Assembly: GCA_013400115.1 (NCBI GenBank)
Contig: VXBP01004363.1
Coordinates: 248,001 to 312,000, forward strand
Direction of reading: 5' to 3'
Origin: Rhinopomastus cyanomelas
Lineage: Eukaryota; Chordata; Aves; Bucerotiformes; Rhinopomastidae
Length of the DNA stretch: 64,000 nt
Part shown: piece by piece, positions 23,261 through 35,082 of the stretch
How the letters are laid out: each line of letters begins with the position of its first letter
How positions within the stretch are numbered: the stretch's first letter is position 1
Program-made: the position numbers and the translations under genes
Notes under the pieces: generated by a model
Seen by the model: only the letters and a program-made list of their open reading frames with translations
What the model was told of the DNA's origin: nothing
Database searches by the model: none

Positions 23261-23705
23261 TACAGAATCACAGAACAGTTTTGTTTGGAAGAGACCTTTG
23301 AGATCATCAAGTCTGACATGACCTAACACTGTCAGGTTGCCACTACACCATGTCCCTTGGTGCTACAGCCATATGTCTTTCAAGTACCTCCAGGAATGGT
23401 GACTCCACCACCTCCCTGGCCAGCCTATTTCAATGTCTGATAAGTCTTTCGGTGAAGAAAACATCCAATCTGAACCTTACCTAGTGCAATTTGAGGTCAT
23501 TTCCTCTAGTGCTCTGTATTGTCACTTGGGAGAATGGACTAATGCCCACCCAACTACAACCTCCTTACAGGTAGTTGTATAGAGCAGTAAGGTCTCTCCC
23601 AAGCCTCCTTTTCTCCACAATAAGCATCCTATTCCCTCAGCTGCTCTACGTTAGATTTGTGTTCTAGACCCTTCAACAGACAGATTGCCCTTCTTTGGAC
23701 ACACA
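23261..23705 (-). mobile_element. old CR1 class E copy, minus strand
   Basis: A reversed tail (TACAGAATCACAGAACAG) is followed by TTTGTTTGGAAGAGACCTTT, ATGTCTTTCAAGTACCTCCA and the coding part through ACTACAACCTCCTTACAGGT and AGATTGCCCTTCTTTGGACA. All frames are closed. Divergence is higher than in classes A and B. Confidence 0.85.
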
Positions 23706-24129
23706 ACACTTTCACACATAACACCTTGGACAATTTTCTCCTCTGTATACAATGGCTGTGGGCTGTCAGACCAATCCAGACACCTACAATCCCAAATGAT
23801 CTTTCCTAGTGTATTCTTTTGGCCCCTTTCATTTTATCTGGCTAAACGCATGCCTGTTTCATCTGGGTACTGTTCAAACAAAGATCCCCCTGAGGTAACT
23901 GCTCTGCAGGCAAATTCTTTAAATTCAACAACTTAATAGTATATAACTGTAATGAGAAGTCGATTACTACTGGAACAATGTTTGGAGTTCATTTAGAAAC
24001 ATCCCTTAATCAGTCACTATCTATAATGTCCCAAATATCTCAGAGAATGAAATAAAGCATCTGATAGAAGCCAGTAGGGAACTGATAGAGGAGCTTGTGA
24101 ATGGAGAGTTTCCTGTTTGAGGAGACTTA

Positions 24130-24461
24130 AAGAACCATAGAGCAGTTTCAGCTGAAAGAGACCTTGAAGATCAAGTCCAACTTCTTTCTAGCCCTATCAG
24201 CACCACTAAATCAGGTCTGTCAGTGTGACATCTACCTTTCTCTTCAAACAACTCCAGGGATGTGACTTAACCCCTCCCCTGGGCAGGCTGTTCTATTTCC
24301 TGACAACTCTTTCAGGAAATAAATGCTTCCAAACATCTAACCTGAACCTCCCCTGGTGCAGTTTAAGGCCATTTCTGCTCGTCCTATCATTAGTAATTTG
24401 GGAGAGGAGACCAGCACCAGCCTTGCTATTACCTCCCTTTGGGTAGTTGTAGAGAGGGGGT
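24130..24461 (-). mobile_element. CR1 class C, minus strand
   Basis: Reversed class C end with GTTTCAGCTGAAAGAGACCT, then CAGCACCACTAAATCAGG and the coding part around ACCTCCCCTGGTGCAGTTTA, ending near a reversed GGTTGTAG block at 24461. The tail is poor (ACCATAGAGCAG). Confidence 0.9.
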
Positions 24462-25180
24462 TCAAGACTAACACCACATTTACTCATAACTCAGGAAAGG
24501 AAAAGTTTGAGGTGCCACATTACACGAGCATCTCTACCAGAGAGAGATAAAAACAGAGAATCACCATTGCTCAAAATATCTATTAGAAAGTATATATGGA
24601 GAAGAAAAGCTGAAAGCAGTAAATGTCCTTTTTATGAAAATTACATTTGCCTAAACTGTTGGAAGAAATCAAGCACAATTTAAAACAAAACATTACCTCA
24701 TGACGTAACAGACAGTAACTGATGATGTCATTTCAGCAAAACATCAGGTCTGTGTGAGATCAGTACTGAATTTCCCACAAAACAGATAAGTATAATTTTA
24801 CCTTTCTCAAAATCCTTTCACACTGTTCTATAAAATGAGTGTTTTCTTCCTTGTGCAGAGGCACAGCTACAGCATTAATTACATTGCATGTGCTCTCACA
24901 ACACTACAAAGGGAGCATTTTCATGTTTTCCAACGGAATATAAATCATACAAAAAAAAAAATATAATAGCACCTTAAAGATTTCCCTTGTATTGTTGAAG
25001 AGATACTTGCGAAAAAAAATGTGTGATGGCATGACTCCAGCCATGGAAGATGCCTGCAAAATGAAGCAGCTGAGATCAAGCTGAGGTGCTCTTCCTGTGG
25101 TGCAGCAAACATAGTGAAACAGCCCCTTGGGCTCCCTGGAAAGAAGGAAGCACAAGCTGTAATGCTATTATTGTTATTAT
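24462..25180. other. unique non-coding stretch
   Basis: AT-rich DNA with a run of A at 24950-24962 and a short ATT-rich stretch at 25165-25190. No gene is recognised. Confidence 0.4.
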
Positions 25181-25570
25181 TCATATTATGGAGGCTGGAA
25201 TAGACCTCTGAGGTCACAAAGCCCAGCCGAGGACCTAACGTCACCATATCTGGCCACAGACAGTCTGTCCTGAAACACCTGCAGGGGTGGACTCCACCAC
25301 TGCCCTGGGCAGCCCATTCCAGGGTCTGATTACCCTTTCCGTCAGGAAGGGCTTCCTAACCCTTCCTTGGCAGATTCAGGCCCTGCCCTCTCATGCTGGT
25401 GCTAATTTTATGTGTGAAGAGCCTGACCCCCATCTAACTACAACCTCCCTTCAGGGAGTTGTAGAGAGGGAAAGGTCCCACCTGAGTCTCCTGTTCTCTG
25501 GGCTAAACAGCCCCAGCTCCCTCACTCTTTCCTCATCAGGCTTTCTCTCCAGTCCCTTCAGCAGCAAAGT
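25181..25570 (-). mobile_element. CR1 class B, minus strand
   Basis: Reversed class B: GGAGGCTGGAATAGACCTCT, ACTGCCCTGGGCAGCCCATT, ACTACAACCTCCCTTCAGGG and CTCATCAGGCTTTCTCTCCA. It is truncated near 25570 in the ORF2 C-terminal region. Frames are closed. Confidence 0.92.
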
Positions 25571-25982
25571 TTCTGTCAAAATGTGGCTGTAACAGATTTT
25601 CTGACTGGCCATGATAACAGCAAGCAGACATTACTGCTCAGAGAAACTTCCGACTGCCAGCAAGAACCACAACCACAGTCAGTGGTAACATAAATAGAAC
25701 CCTATCTATAACATGCAATCACTCAAAACAAAGCAAACAATACAGCTTGACCACTTACCATTATTTTGAGGATTGTCTTCTACCTCTTCTATTTGCTTCT
25801 CTGTGAGTGTCACAGGTAATACAGGGGAGCTCTTTTGTCTAAATGGTCTCTTTGCTAGCCCTCACACCACAAGCCACACACATACATGAATAGTCCTGAA
25901 CTGCTACAGATCGGTGTTACTGGAAGCTGTATTGAATGAGGGAACAGTGTTTTTTGTTTACCTTTCTTTCAGAGATTGGGAG

Positions 25983-26373
25983 TTAATTTGGATTTCAATG
26001 AATTTCTCCCCTGCCCAGCTCTCTAACCTGTCCAGGTCTGAATGAATGGCAGCACAATCTGCTGGGGTGTCAGCCACTCCTTCCAGCTCTGTGCAATCAG
26101 TAAACTTGCTGACAGTGCTCTCTAATCCCTCATCCAAGTCATTAATGAATAGGTTGAATAGGACTGGTATCAGTCCTATCAAACTTTAGGGTACTCGACT
26201 AGATACAGGCCTCCAACTAGACTTTATGCCATTACTCTCTGTCCTCTGTCCTGCAGCCAGTTCACCAGCCACCTCACTACCCTAATGTCCAGTCCACACT
26301 GCTTCAGTTTGGCTGTGAGGATGCTATGTGAGACCATGTCAATTTCTTTACTGAAGTCAAGATAGACCACTAA
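25983..26373 (-). mobile_element. CR1 RT-region fragment, minus strand, tail lost
   Basis: On the minus strand this holds a worn RT core: LIPVLFNLFINDLDEGLEST, then VSKFTDCTELEGVADTPADC, where FTDC replaces FADD of motif C, so the catalytic pair is broken. The 3' half of the element and its tail are absent, which is unusual for CR1 and points to a later deletion. It ends near 26373 at TGAAGTCAAGATAGACCAC, close to the point where two other long minus copies end. Confidence 0.88.
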
Positions 26374-26409
26374 CACTAAAAACACATCCCATTGAGTCAT
26401 TAGTCAATT

Positions 26410-27017
26410 GAGTTAAATCCAGTTGGTGGCCTGTCACCAGTGGTGTCCCCCAGGGCTCAGTGTTCGAGTCACTCCCATTTAACACTTTTATCAATAATTT
26501 GGACAAGGGGATAGAACCTCCCCTCAGTCAGTATGCAGATGACACTGATCTGGGTGGAGAGGGGACAGAGGCGGCTACCAAGCCGGTAAAGGATTTGGAA
26601 CAGGTGTTGTATAATGAACAGCCAAGGGATCTGGGGCTGTTTAGCCTGGACAAGAGGAGATGGAGGGGAGACTTTCTTGCTTTCTAAAACTACTTGAAAG
26701 GAGGTCATAGAAAGGTGGGGGTTGGTCTGTTCTCTCTAGTGGCCAGTGATAGGAAGAGGGGAAATGTCCTTAAGCTGCACCAGGGGAGGTTCAGTTTGGA
26801 AGTCAGGAGGAATTTCTTTCCTGAAAGGGTTGTCAGGCATTGGAACAGCCTGCCCAGGGAGAGGGTTGAGTCCCCATCCCTGGAGATGTTTAAAAAGGGT
26901 AGCTGTTGCACTGGGGGACAGAGTTTAGTGGTGCTGATAGGGCTAGGAAAAGGTTGGACTCAGTGATCTTAAAGGTCTCTTCCAGGTGAAACTGGTTTAA
27001 GATTCTATGATTCTATG
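26410..27017 (+). mobile_element. CR1 class C copy with RT piece and internal deletion
   Basis: It begins with the RT motif B region (GGTGTCCCCCAGGGCTCAG), continues to motif C, then jumps by deletion to the LGLFSLDKRR block and runs to a class C end (TCTCTTCCAGGTGAAACTGG) with octamers to 27017. Confidence 0.92.
26460..26966 (+). pseudogene. CR1 ORF2 remnant, RT motif C fused to C-terminal region
   Basis: The first frame (26460-26687) gives LPFNTFINNLDKGIEPPLSQ, then YADDTDLGGEGTEAATKPVK, then LFSLDKRRWRGDFLAF. The YADD pair of motif C is intact, and a deletion of several hundred bases joins it in frame to the C-terminal region. A second frame (26694-26966) carries SDRKRGNVLKLHQGRFSLE and RHWNSLPRERVESPSLEMF. 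Motif A, fingers and endonuclease are missing, so the product would not be active. Confidence 0.85.
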
Positions 27018-28313
27018 GCAGATCCTGCAATACAGTTCTTCCACAACCAGTTCACATGCACAGAAATGTAAATAGCACCATTTCTTTAATGGAATCATTT
27101 ATCAATAATCCAATCAAAGCTTTGAAGAAAATTCATGCCATTGCATGGCTCCATCTTTAATCTGAATGTTCATCTCAGAGGTCCTAATAAAAAGAAAAAT
27201 CTGGCAGTGTTGCCTAGTTCTTTCAAGGTCTAACTGGCAACAGCAGGGACTTCCTTTTCAAAGCCCAGTGTTTTCCATTTTTCAGAGGCCAGAAAAGCTA
27301 AACACTTCTGAGGATGTACAAGTTCATTGGTGGCAAAATAAGAAAAGTGAAAAAGACAGAAGCAACTTCCTAAGGGACTGTAGTCTGAAAGCAGAGAGTC
27401 TGCTCACAAGATTTATTAGCTGTTGACCTCCTTCCACCATGCAGGTTATAAAGTGATGACAGTCTGGTGGCAATAGAGATGAGCCATTCTTCTTCCTTGA
27501 TGCTGACCAGAAGAATTAGGATAATGAACTAGAAATAAAAGCATCTCTTCTAAAGCTCCTCATGGCAATCGCCTTGCCACATGATCCCCTGCAATTTAGT
27601 CCATTAAGAGTAGTTGTCAATTCTTGGGAAGTCAAAACCATTTCACATCTTGCAGCTGTCCTCAGTCTTCAGGGAATAAATGCAATTAAAATGTGGGTGT
27701 TGTGTTTTCTGGAGTGCATGACCTCACCTTAAATTTTTTTTGTAATTTAGATAGTTTTTTAAGCGGGAAATTCAATGTATTGTCAATTAATTTAGACTTT
27801 TAAAAATACTGACAATTGAATAGTGTAACAGTCTGAGAAGGAATTCATCTGCATTTTTAAAGAAATCTGCTAAAGGTACACATTATACTGGGGTGAAGGT
27901 GGTAGAGATATTGCTCTCCAGCCAGATGGGAACAAATGACAAACCCTTGAGCAAACAGTGTATCATAATGTCTTTGGCTCCTAGAACAGGTATTAAAAAC
28001 TTTACAAAGGTTTGTGATACCACAAAAAGTTTAAAGAAAAATGTTTATTGACTCAAGTCAGTCTTCAATAAACAATGGACTTAATTCCTTAAAACAGCAT
28101 ATGATTATACTTGAGTTTAAAATTAAAATGTCATGCAGAAATGAAAAAGAAAAAAAGAAAATACAATTATTGCCTTGGAAAACGCCCAAGCAGAAGTTGT
28201 CTCCTCATGCTTTTCTTTTCCCTTGACATTTCAGCTCCAGTTTCTGGCAGGGCTAAAACTATACCAAAAATCCACCAAAAAAAGTATCTCTAGAAACTAC
28301 TGCTTTAGGTAAA
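27018..28313. other. unique non-coding stretch
   Basis: AT-rich DNA with no recognised repeat or gene. Confidence 0.4.
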
Positions 28314-28387
28314 TATAGAATCACAGAATGGCTTAGTTTGTAAGGGATCTCAGAGATCACCTAGTTCCAACCCCTCTGCAGCCACAA
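28314..28387 (-). mobile_element. CR1 class D tip, minus strand
   Basis: Reversed tail ATAGAATCACAGAATGGCTT, then GATCTCAGAGATCACCTAGT and CAACCCCTCTGCAG. On the minus strand it is the most downstream element of a four-copy train. Confidence 0.85.
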
Positions 28388-28785
28388 CAGAATCACAGAA
28401 TTATTGAGGCTGGAAAAGACTTCTGAGCTCATCCAGCCCACACCACAACATCAGCCAGGGAAATAAGGGCCACAGCCAGGTTGTCCTTAAAAACCTCCAG
28501 GGATGGGGACTCCAACACTTCCCTGGTTATCAACCAGTACTGCCAGGTCTTTCTCTGCCAGACTGCTCTCCAGCCAGTAATCTTCTAGTCTGTAATTGCA
28601 GGGGGTTATTGTGGGCGAAGTGTAGGATCGTGCCCTTGGTCCTGTTAAACCTCATTGTGTTGGCCTCTGCCCATTGACCAGCCTGTCCACATCTCTCTGC
28701 AGTGTCTTCCTACTCTCCCACAGATAGACACCCCCCTCAACTTGGTGTCATCTGAATTTATTATGGGTAGATTCGATCCCCTCAA
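28388..28785 (-). mobile_element. CR1 class B copy with RT region, minus strand
   Basis: It carries the reversed class B end (ATTATTGAGGCTGGAAAAGA), then after an internal deletion at about 28525 the RT-side sequence (AACCAGTACTGCCAGGTCTT, GTAGGATCGTGCCCTTGGTC, CAACTTGGTGTCATCTGAAT). The order is the normal minus-strand order with the middle lost. Confidence 0.88.
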
Positions 28786-29581
28786 ACACAGAATCACAGA
28801 ATCACAGAACATTAGGGATTAGAAGTGACCTTGAAAGATCATCTGGTCCAATCCCCCTGACACAGCAGGATCACCTAGATCCAGTCACACAGGAACATGT
28901 CCAGGAGGGTTTTAAACTACTCCAAAGAAGGAGACTCCACAACTCCCTTGGGCAGCCTGTTCCAGTGTTCCTTTACCCTCACTGTGAAGAAGTTCCTTCT
29001 CATATATATATGGAACCTACTATGTTCCAGTTTACACCCATTGCCCCTTGTCCTCTCACTAAATGACATTGAGAAGAGCCTGGCTCCATCCTCCTGACAC
29101 CCACCCTTCCCATATTTATAAACATTAATGGAGTAACCCCTCAATCTCCTTATTTCCAAGCTAAAGAGACGCAGCTCCCTCAGCCTCTTCTCATAGAAGA
29201 GATCCTTCATCATCCTCGTTGCTCTACTCTGGACTGCCTCCAGCAGTTCTGTGTCCGTCTGGAGCTGAGTGGCCCAGAACTGGACTCAATACTCCAGATG
29301 TGGTCTCACCAGGGTAGAATAGAGGGGGAGAAGAACCTCTCCCGATCTGCTAACCATTCCACTTCTGATCCACCCCAGGATGCTCTTGGCCCTCTTGGCA
29401 AGAAGAACTCATTGCTGGCTCATGATTATCCTTCTGTCCACCAGAACTGCCAGGTGTGTTTCTCCTACACTGCTCTTCAGCAGGTCAGTCCCCAATCCAT
29501 GCTGGTACCTGAGGTTGTTCTGGCTCAAATGCAAGACTCTACACTTACCCTTGTTATAGTTCATTAAATTTCTGTCTGTCC
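28786..29581 (-). mobile_element. CR1 class A copy, minus strand
   Basis: Double reversed octamers at 28790-28810, class A UTR, then ORF2 C-terminal region. The minus strand reads LFSLEIRRLRGYSINVYKYG, CQEDGARLFSMSFSERTRGN and KEHWNRLPKGVVESPSLE. It extends past the LGCIRR region to TTCATTAAATTTCTGTCTGT near 29581. It is less diverged than its neighbours. Confidence 0.94.
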
Positions 29582-29583
29582 AA

Positions 29584-29806
29584 ACCTCCCTGGACAACCT
29601 GTTCCAGTGTCTCAAGACCCTTACAGGGAGAAATTTCTTCCTAAGATCTAATCTACATATGCCCTCTTTTGACCTGAAACCATCGCCCTTGTGTTATCAG
29701 TAGAGACTTGTGAAAAGTTCCTCTCCAGCTTTTCTGTAGCTCCTTCAGGTATTGGAAGGCTGCTATGAGGTTTCCCCAGATCTTTCTGTTCTCCAGGCTG
29801 AACAGT
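29584..29806 (-). mobile_element. CR1 fragment without tail, minus strand
   Basis: Reversed coding sequence: CAACCTGTTCCAGTGTCTCA, GGGAGAAATTTCTTCCTAAG, TGTAGCTCCTTCAGGTATTG and TCTCCAGGCTGAACAG. It lacks its own 3' end; the class A copy begins where that end should be, so the class A element may have inserted into this one or the junction may be a deletion. Confidence 0.85.
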
Positions 29807-30149
29807 CACTGATCGCCAATCCTAGATGAGATTTAGGCTACTTTTTTCAGTTTCAGGGTTTTTTTCTGTCTCTAGTTCTTTTATTCCTTAAAGGGTAACT
29901 AGAAATCACGCTGCTGTCAAAAACCATGTGTTCCCTTTTCCTCACTTTAGCCTCAGTACTAAAAAAGAACTCGAGGTTCTGCTTAGTTACAATATTATGA
30001 AAAAAAAGAAAATCTCATGAAAACACGTGTTTAAATATATAAGTTTGAGTTTTGGAGGACAAAATTAACCCAGAGAATATTTCTGTAGGGTTTTTGAAGT
30101 TGATGTTTACAATCGAATTTTCCAGCCAGAAGAATCTAGTTTTTAAGAA

Positions 30150-30360
30150 CAAAGAGAGGGCAGAACCTGAAGCTGGGCCAGGGAAGAGTTAGGTTGGATG
30201 TTGGGAAGCCCTTCCTCATGTAAAGGGTGATCAGACCTGAAGGACAGCCTGGCTGTGGCCCGTAGTGCTCTGGTCTGGCCGATGTGGTGATGTATGGTCC
30301 TGGGCTAGTCTGGATGAGCTCTGGGGACTTTTCCAACCTCAAAAATTCTATGATTCTGTG
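30150..30360 (+). mobile_element. CR1 class B 3' end
   Basis: AGAGGGCAGAACCTGAAGCT begins the piece; GGTTGGATGTTGGGAAGCCC follows. A deletion of about 60 bases after GGTGATCAGACC is present. It ends in CTCAAAAATTCTATGATTCT. Confidence 0.9.
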
Positions 30361-31920
30361 AACATAGTGTCTGTTCTGTCTTCGTGAACAGTGACAACAG
30401 CTCTACAGCTTTACTGTTCGATCAGCAAATAACTCATTCCAGCAAGAAACAGGAGAGTGGTTAGGGAAGGAAGTTGCAATTAGCTGTGTATTTCCATCTA
30501 TTACACAATAAGACCACTTCTATAATCCTAACATTAGTTCAGGTGGATTGTGTTAAGTTATTGTTAAAAAACTATTACTAAGACAAGACATTATAAAACG
30601 TTATGTTCTCAAGCATTGCTGCTTTGTTCAAACAGTCCATGCTTTTTACAGATCCATTCTAAGTTTGAAAGGATTGTGACTTTGGAGAAAGGGAGAAAAT
30701 TCCTCCCTTTGAGGAAGGGAATCAAGAAATGGGCAAAAACAGAGGCCATGAAGTTTTCTTTTTTCAGAAATTTTGTTTCAAGAAACTGAGATCTACTCCT
30801 TCATTAGGAGTGCACACAGCTCATTGCTTCCTTACTGACTGGGGGGAATATGTCTTTCTTGATTACAGAATGTTTCCCTGTTAGAAACAACAGCTCTACA
30901 GGCTTTTGGGTTTTGTCATTTACTACTAAGGTATTTTCTGCTCCTAAGACAATTTCCTGCTGAGGAAATGCTATAATTCTCATTCCAGTAACATTTTTTA
31001 GCAGTTGTTAGTGTTTCCTATCAGTAATTCTGTGTTTTGGGATCAAACCAAACACTCCGTTTTGAATTCCACCTCTGCTACCCTTTCTCTAGCATTGCTT
31101 ATAAGATAGCAATTTCCCAGCCCCTAATCTGGAAAGACTGTAGTAGAATCTACATAAGAGCTTGTGCTGAATTTCTATCAAATTATAGCGATAGCACTGC
31201 TTCTTGTGTTTATGATGATCGTTTGGTACTATGAGACCTCCTTGCCTTCACAGACTCACGTGATTTTAGCACTGAATCAAATCTTACAGTGCGAAAATGT
31301 GGCCTCCTATAGCTGTCAACAGTATCTTTCCACCAGATTTTGTTTACACTTCATGTCTTATCTCTGCTTATAGATGTTCTGAGTAACACCCATGCATCTT
31401 GGTGAGCACTACCATGAGGCTGGCTCCCCAGGAGCAGATATTACCCTCTCAAAACTAATTCATTTCTTTACTTTGAATATGTATGAATATGATTATTAGA
31501 GAGATAACTATTACACAGTTCCAGGTAGCCATGCAAGGCCTCTTAAGTGCATTCTAGTGTTGTTCTCTGGAGATGGTGCTGTGTCTTCCTGGTACAAATA
31601 AAACAGTAATAGTATTTTAAGAAGCTTTTGCAATGTTCTTCTGTGCAGGCAGACTTGCAAGCAATTCAGTGTTTGCCAAAATAACCAACCAACACACCAT
31701 ACACAGGGGTGAGAATGAAAGACATTGGTTCAAATTCCCTTCCAATTCCACAGTCATTGACCCCATCTGAGGGTCCACCATTATCATCATACAGCCTGCT
31801 CCTCCAGGCTGCCCTGGGATTTACCTGGATAGATTTTTGCAAAAATACATCAACAAATATTAGCAGGTGGAACTAAAGTTGTGTGTGGTTTAAATCAGTC
31901 CAATTAACTCAACCTGGCCT
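30361..31920. other. unique non-coding stretch
   Basis: No repeat, RNA gene or exon is recognised. Confidence 0.4.
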
Positions 31921-32192
31921 TCATAGAATTGTAGAACATCCAATAGTTTTGGCTAGAAGAGACCTTCAAGATTGAGTCCTAGCCCTATCAGCACCACTAA
32001 ACCCTATCACTCAATGCAACATCTACACTTTACTTCAACACCTCCAGGGATGGGGCCCCAACCCCTTCCCTGGGCAGGCTGTTCCAGTGCCTGACAGCCC
32101 TTTCAGGAAAGAAATTCCTCATGATACTCAACCTGAATCTCCCCTGGCACAGTTTAAGGCCGTTTCCCCTTGTCCTCATCAGTACAAGTGAA
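31921..32192 (-). mobile_element. CR1 class C, minus strand
   Basis: Reversed tail TCATAGAATTGTAGAACATC, then GAAGAGACCTTCAAGATTGA, CTATCAGCACCACTAAACCC and ACCTGAATCTCCCCTGGCAC. It closely parallels the copy at 24130 and is truncated near 32192. Confidence 0.9.
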
Positions 32193-33164
32193 GGATCCCG
32201 TGTGAACAAGGTATTTGGAAGCCAGTTCTTTGCTGAGCAGCATAATTCACCCTTATATTAGATGTAATGTTTTCCTAGTGCTTTCGCTAACCAATTCCAT
32301 CAAGTTTCCAAAGGAAAAAGGAAATAATTGCTGGTCTCAGCTGCATAAGCAGAGGACACGTTCACAAATTTAGGGTCATTAATCATTGTCATAAGAAAAA
32401 GGTTTTAAGGAAGATGTAACAGATAACTTCAGATAATTTATACTCTAGTTGCATATTTTAACTGAGCTGATTGATTACTTTTATCCAGTCAGGCAGCTTA
32501 GCCAGCTGACCCACTCTTACAAATGGCAAATGAGAGAAGTAATTTCCTTGGCAGATGGCCCTGAAAGATATTTTGGTAAATGGCATTTTTTATTCCTATT
32601 TCATCTTCTTCTCAATTAGTTGCTACCTAATTTTGCTCATCACCAAGAAACAGAAAGCTCAGCTTTTTGCTTTTAACCTTCTTTTCTCCAGACAGGGTTT
32701 CCTGCAAGCTGCACATCCTTAGGCAGGGATACCCTTGTGTTGTCCACCTTGAAGCTGTGGCAGGAAATTAAATCGGATGCCTACTGAAGTTTATTGGATC
32801 TAGATCCTGTTCAGAGGTTTTGGAAGAGCTGGTTTCTCATTTCTCCAACCATTATTGCTGAGAATTCCAGACCAACTGCCAAAACCCAGCCAGAATAAAA
32901 CTATAAATCAAAGCAAATTATTACTTGAGAGTTGGAAATTGTAACTCAGATAAAGCTTTTTGAACCTGTTGCTGAAAAGATGAAATTTGTGCTATCTTCA
33001 TTATGCACCCAAAGTCCTAACTCTTCAAACAGTTGCCTAAGGTTCTTCATTTACATCTCTACACATAGACAGCTCCTAATACTTTCTTGCTGAGCAGTGA
33101 GGGCTCCTGCTAGATACATTCCAGGAGTTACCAAATAACAGTGTCTTTCTAGTCTTTTTCTAGT
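32193..33164. other. unique non-coding stretch
   Basis: No feature is recognised. Confidence 0.4.
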
Positions 33165-33638
33165 TTTCACAACAAGGGCAACTGCAAGGTTCTGCACCTG
33201 GATTGAGGCAATCCCATGCATCAATACAGATTGGGAGAAGAAAGGACTGAGGACAGCCCTGAGGAGGACTTGGGGTTGGTGATGAACCAGCAATTTAACA
33301 GGAACTGTCAGTGTGCACTTACAGCCCAGACAGCCATCAGTGTCCTGAGCTACATCGAAAGAAGAGGTGACAGTCGGTGGAGGAAGGTGATTCCTGACTT
33401 CCTGACTTGAAGAAGGGACAATGAGGTTAGACATGAGGAACCAATTATTTTCTGTGAGGGTGGTGAGATGCTAGCACAGGTTGGCCAAGGCAGTTATGGC
33501 TGCCCTATCCCTGGCAGTGTTGAAGGCCAGGTTGGATGTGGCCCTGAGTAACCGGATGTAGTGAAGGCCTCTGCAGGGAGTTTGGAGCTAGTTGATCATT
33601 AAGGTCCCTTCCAACCTTGGCCATTCTATAATTCTCTG
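33165..33638 (+). mobile_element. CR1 class D copy with internal deletion
   Basis: It starts in the part after RT motif C (AACAAGGGCAACTGCAAGGT, TCTGCACCTGGATTGAGGCA), passes GAGGACTTGGGGTTGGTGAT, then jumps near 33400 to the C-terminal GTTAGACATGAGGAACCAAT block and ends in a class D UTR with AAGGTCCCTTCCAACCTTGG. Confidence 0.92.
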
Positions 33639-34515
33639 AATAAAGAAGCCAATTTGTTTATTCAAACAGATAAAAATGATGCTTTTAATTAAAAACATCT
33701 TCAGCTGGGCTTTACTGCTACGTGTCGGTAGCAATTTGACATGTTAGTCTGCTTGTGATGCCAAAGCCTTACACTGTAGATATGTCATACACATAAACCT
33801 GACATTTGTTAAATAAAAACCTGTAGTGATTTATTCCTAAATGAGGCAATTTCTGCTCTTCCATGGCATTCCAGTGCGGCCTTCTGACTATTGTTTTACA
33901 TGTACCTTCAAAATGGGCGGTGGTAAAATGAACTTAGTTACTCTAATTCCCAAGTTCCTGGCTAGCTACTGAATACCCAGTTGGTCATATAGCAGAATAT
34001 ACCTCATTTCGTTCCTCTGAGCAATTTATTTGTCAAAGTCATTTGAATATGCCTACTAATAAAATGCATTTTCTCCATTGTATATACAATCCTATTGTTT
34101 GAATCTAATGCGAGGCTGTTTGAAAACAGCAGTTTCCATAGGAACAGTTTTCCCAAATAAATCTAACATGGAGAAGCATGTCATAAATAATTGGTTCTGG
34201 CCTGAGGGAACTGTTAAACAACCAAAGAAAATGCATGGGCAAAGACAGAAAAAAGAAGAGCTATGAGAAAAGCATAATTTTTTTTTTTGCCTATTCAGAA
34301 TTCTTTTCTAAGTAAAATAACCACACATGTCCCTTGTTTGGGAGAATTTGCTGACACAGAGTAGGAGTCCATCCTCTTAGGATCTTAGCTACACTTATGT
34401 CCAAGCTACACTTCATGCTAATCTTATAAAGTCAATGTCTTGGTTTGGTATCCCTGGAGAACACAATACAATGGACATTTTTAGTGTCTGGAACTCTCTG
34501 AGGAAAACATGAGTG
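33639..34515. other. unique AT-rich stretch
   Basis: Contains a run of T near 34278-34288. No gene or mobile element is recognised. Confidence 0.4.
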
Positions 34516-35082
34516 TCATAGAATCACAGAAGAGCTGTGGTTGGAAGAGACCTTAAAGATCATCTAGTTCCAAACTCCCTGCAGAGGCAGGAACACCTTC
34601 ACGACATCCGGTTACTCAGGGCCACATCCAACCTGGTCTTCAACACTGCCAGGGATGGGGCAGCCATAACTGCCTTGGCCAACCTGTGCCAGCATCTCAC
34701 CACCCTCACAGAAAATAATTGGTTCCTCATGTCTAACCTCATTGTCCCCTCTTCAAGTCTGTAACCCTTTCCCCTTGTCTTCTCGCTATGCACCCATGTC
34801 AAAAGCCCTCCCCCAGCTTTCTTGTAGCCCACTTCAGAGATTGGAAAGCTGCTAGAAGGTCACCTGGGAAGCACCTCTTCTCCAGGCTGAACAACCCCAA
34901 CTTTCTCAGCCTGTCATCACAGGGGAGGTGCTCCAGTCCTTTGAGCTTTTGAGTTGCTCTCCTCTGGACACATTCCAGGAGCTCTGTGTCCTTCTTATTC
35001 TGGAGACTCCAGAACTGGACACAGTACTCCAGGTGGGGTCTCACTAGTGCAGAGTAGAGGGGGAGGAATCACCTCCCTCCAC
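34516..35082 (-). mobile_element. CR1 class D copy, minus strand
   Basis: Reversed class D end (TCATAGAATCACAGAAGAGC, GAGACCTTAAAGATCATCTA). The minus-strand coding part reads MRPHLEYCVQFWSLQNKKDT, LECVQRRATQKLKGLEHLP and LFSLEKRCFPGDLLAAFQSL in one frame and KTRGKGYRLEEGTMRLDMRN in another. It is truncated near 35082 just beyond the SALVRPHLE block. It is the same class as 33165, seen from the other strand. Confidence 0.94.
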
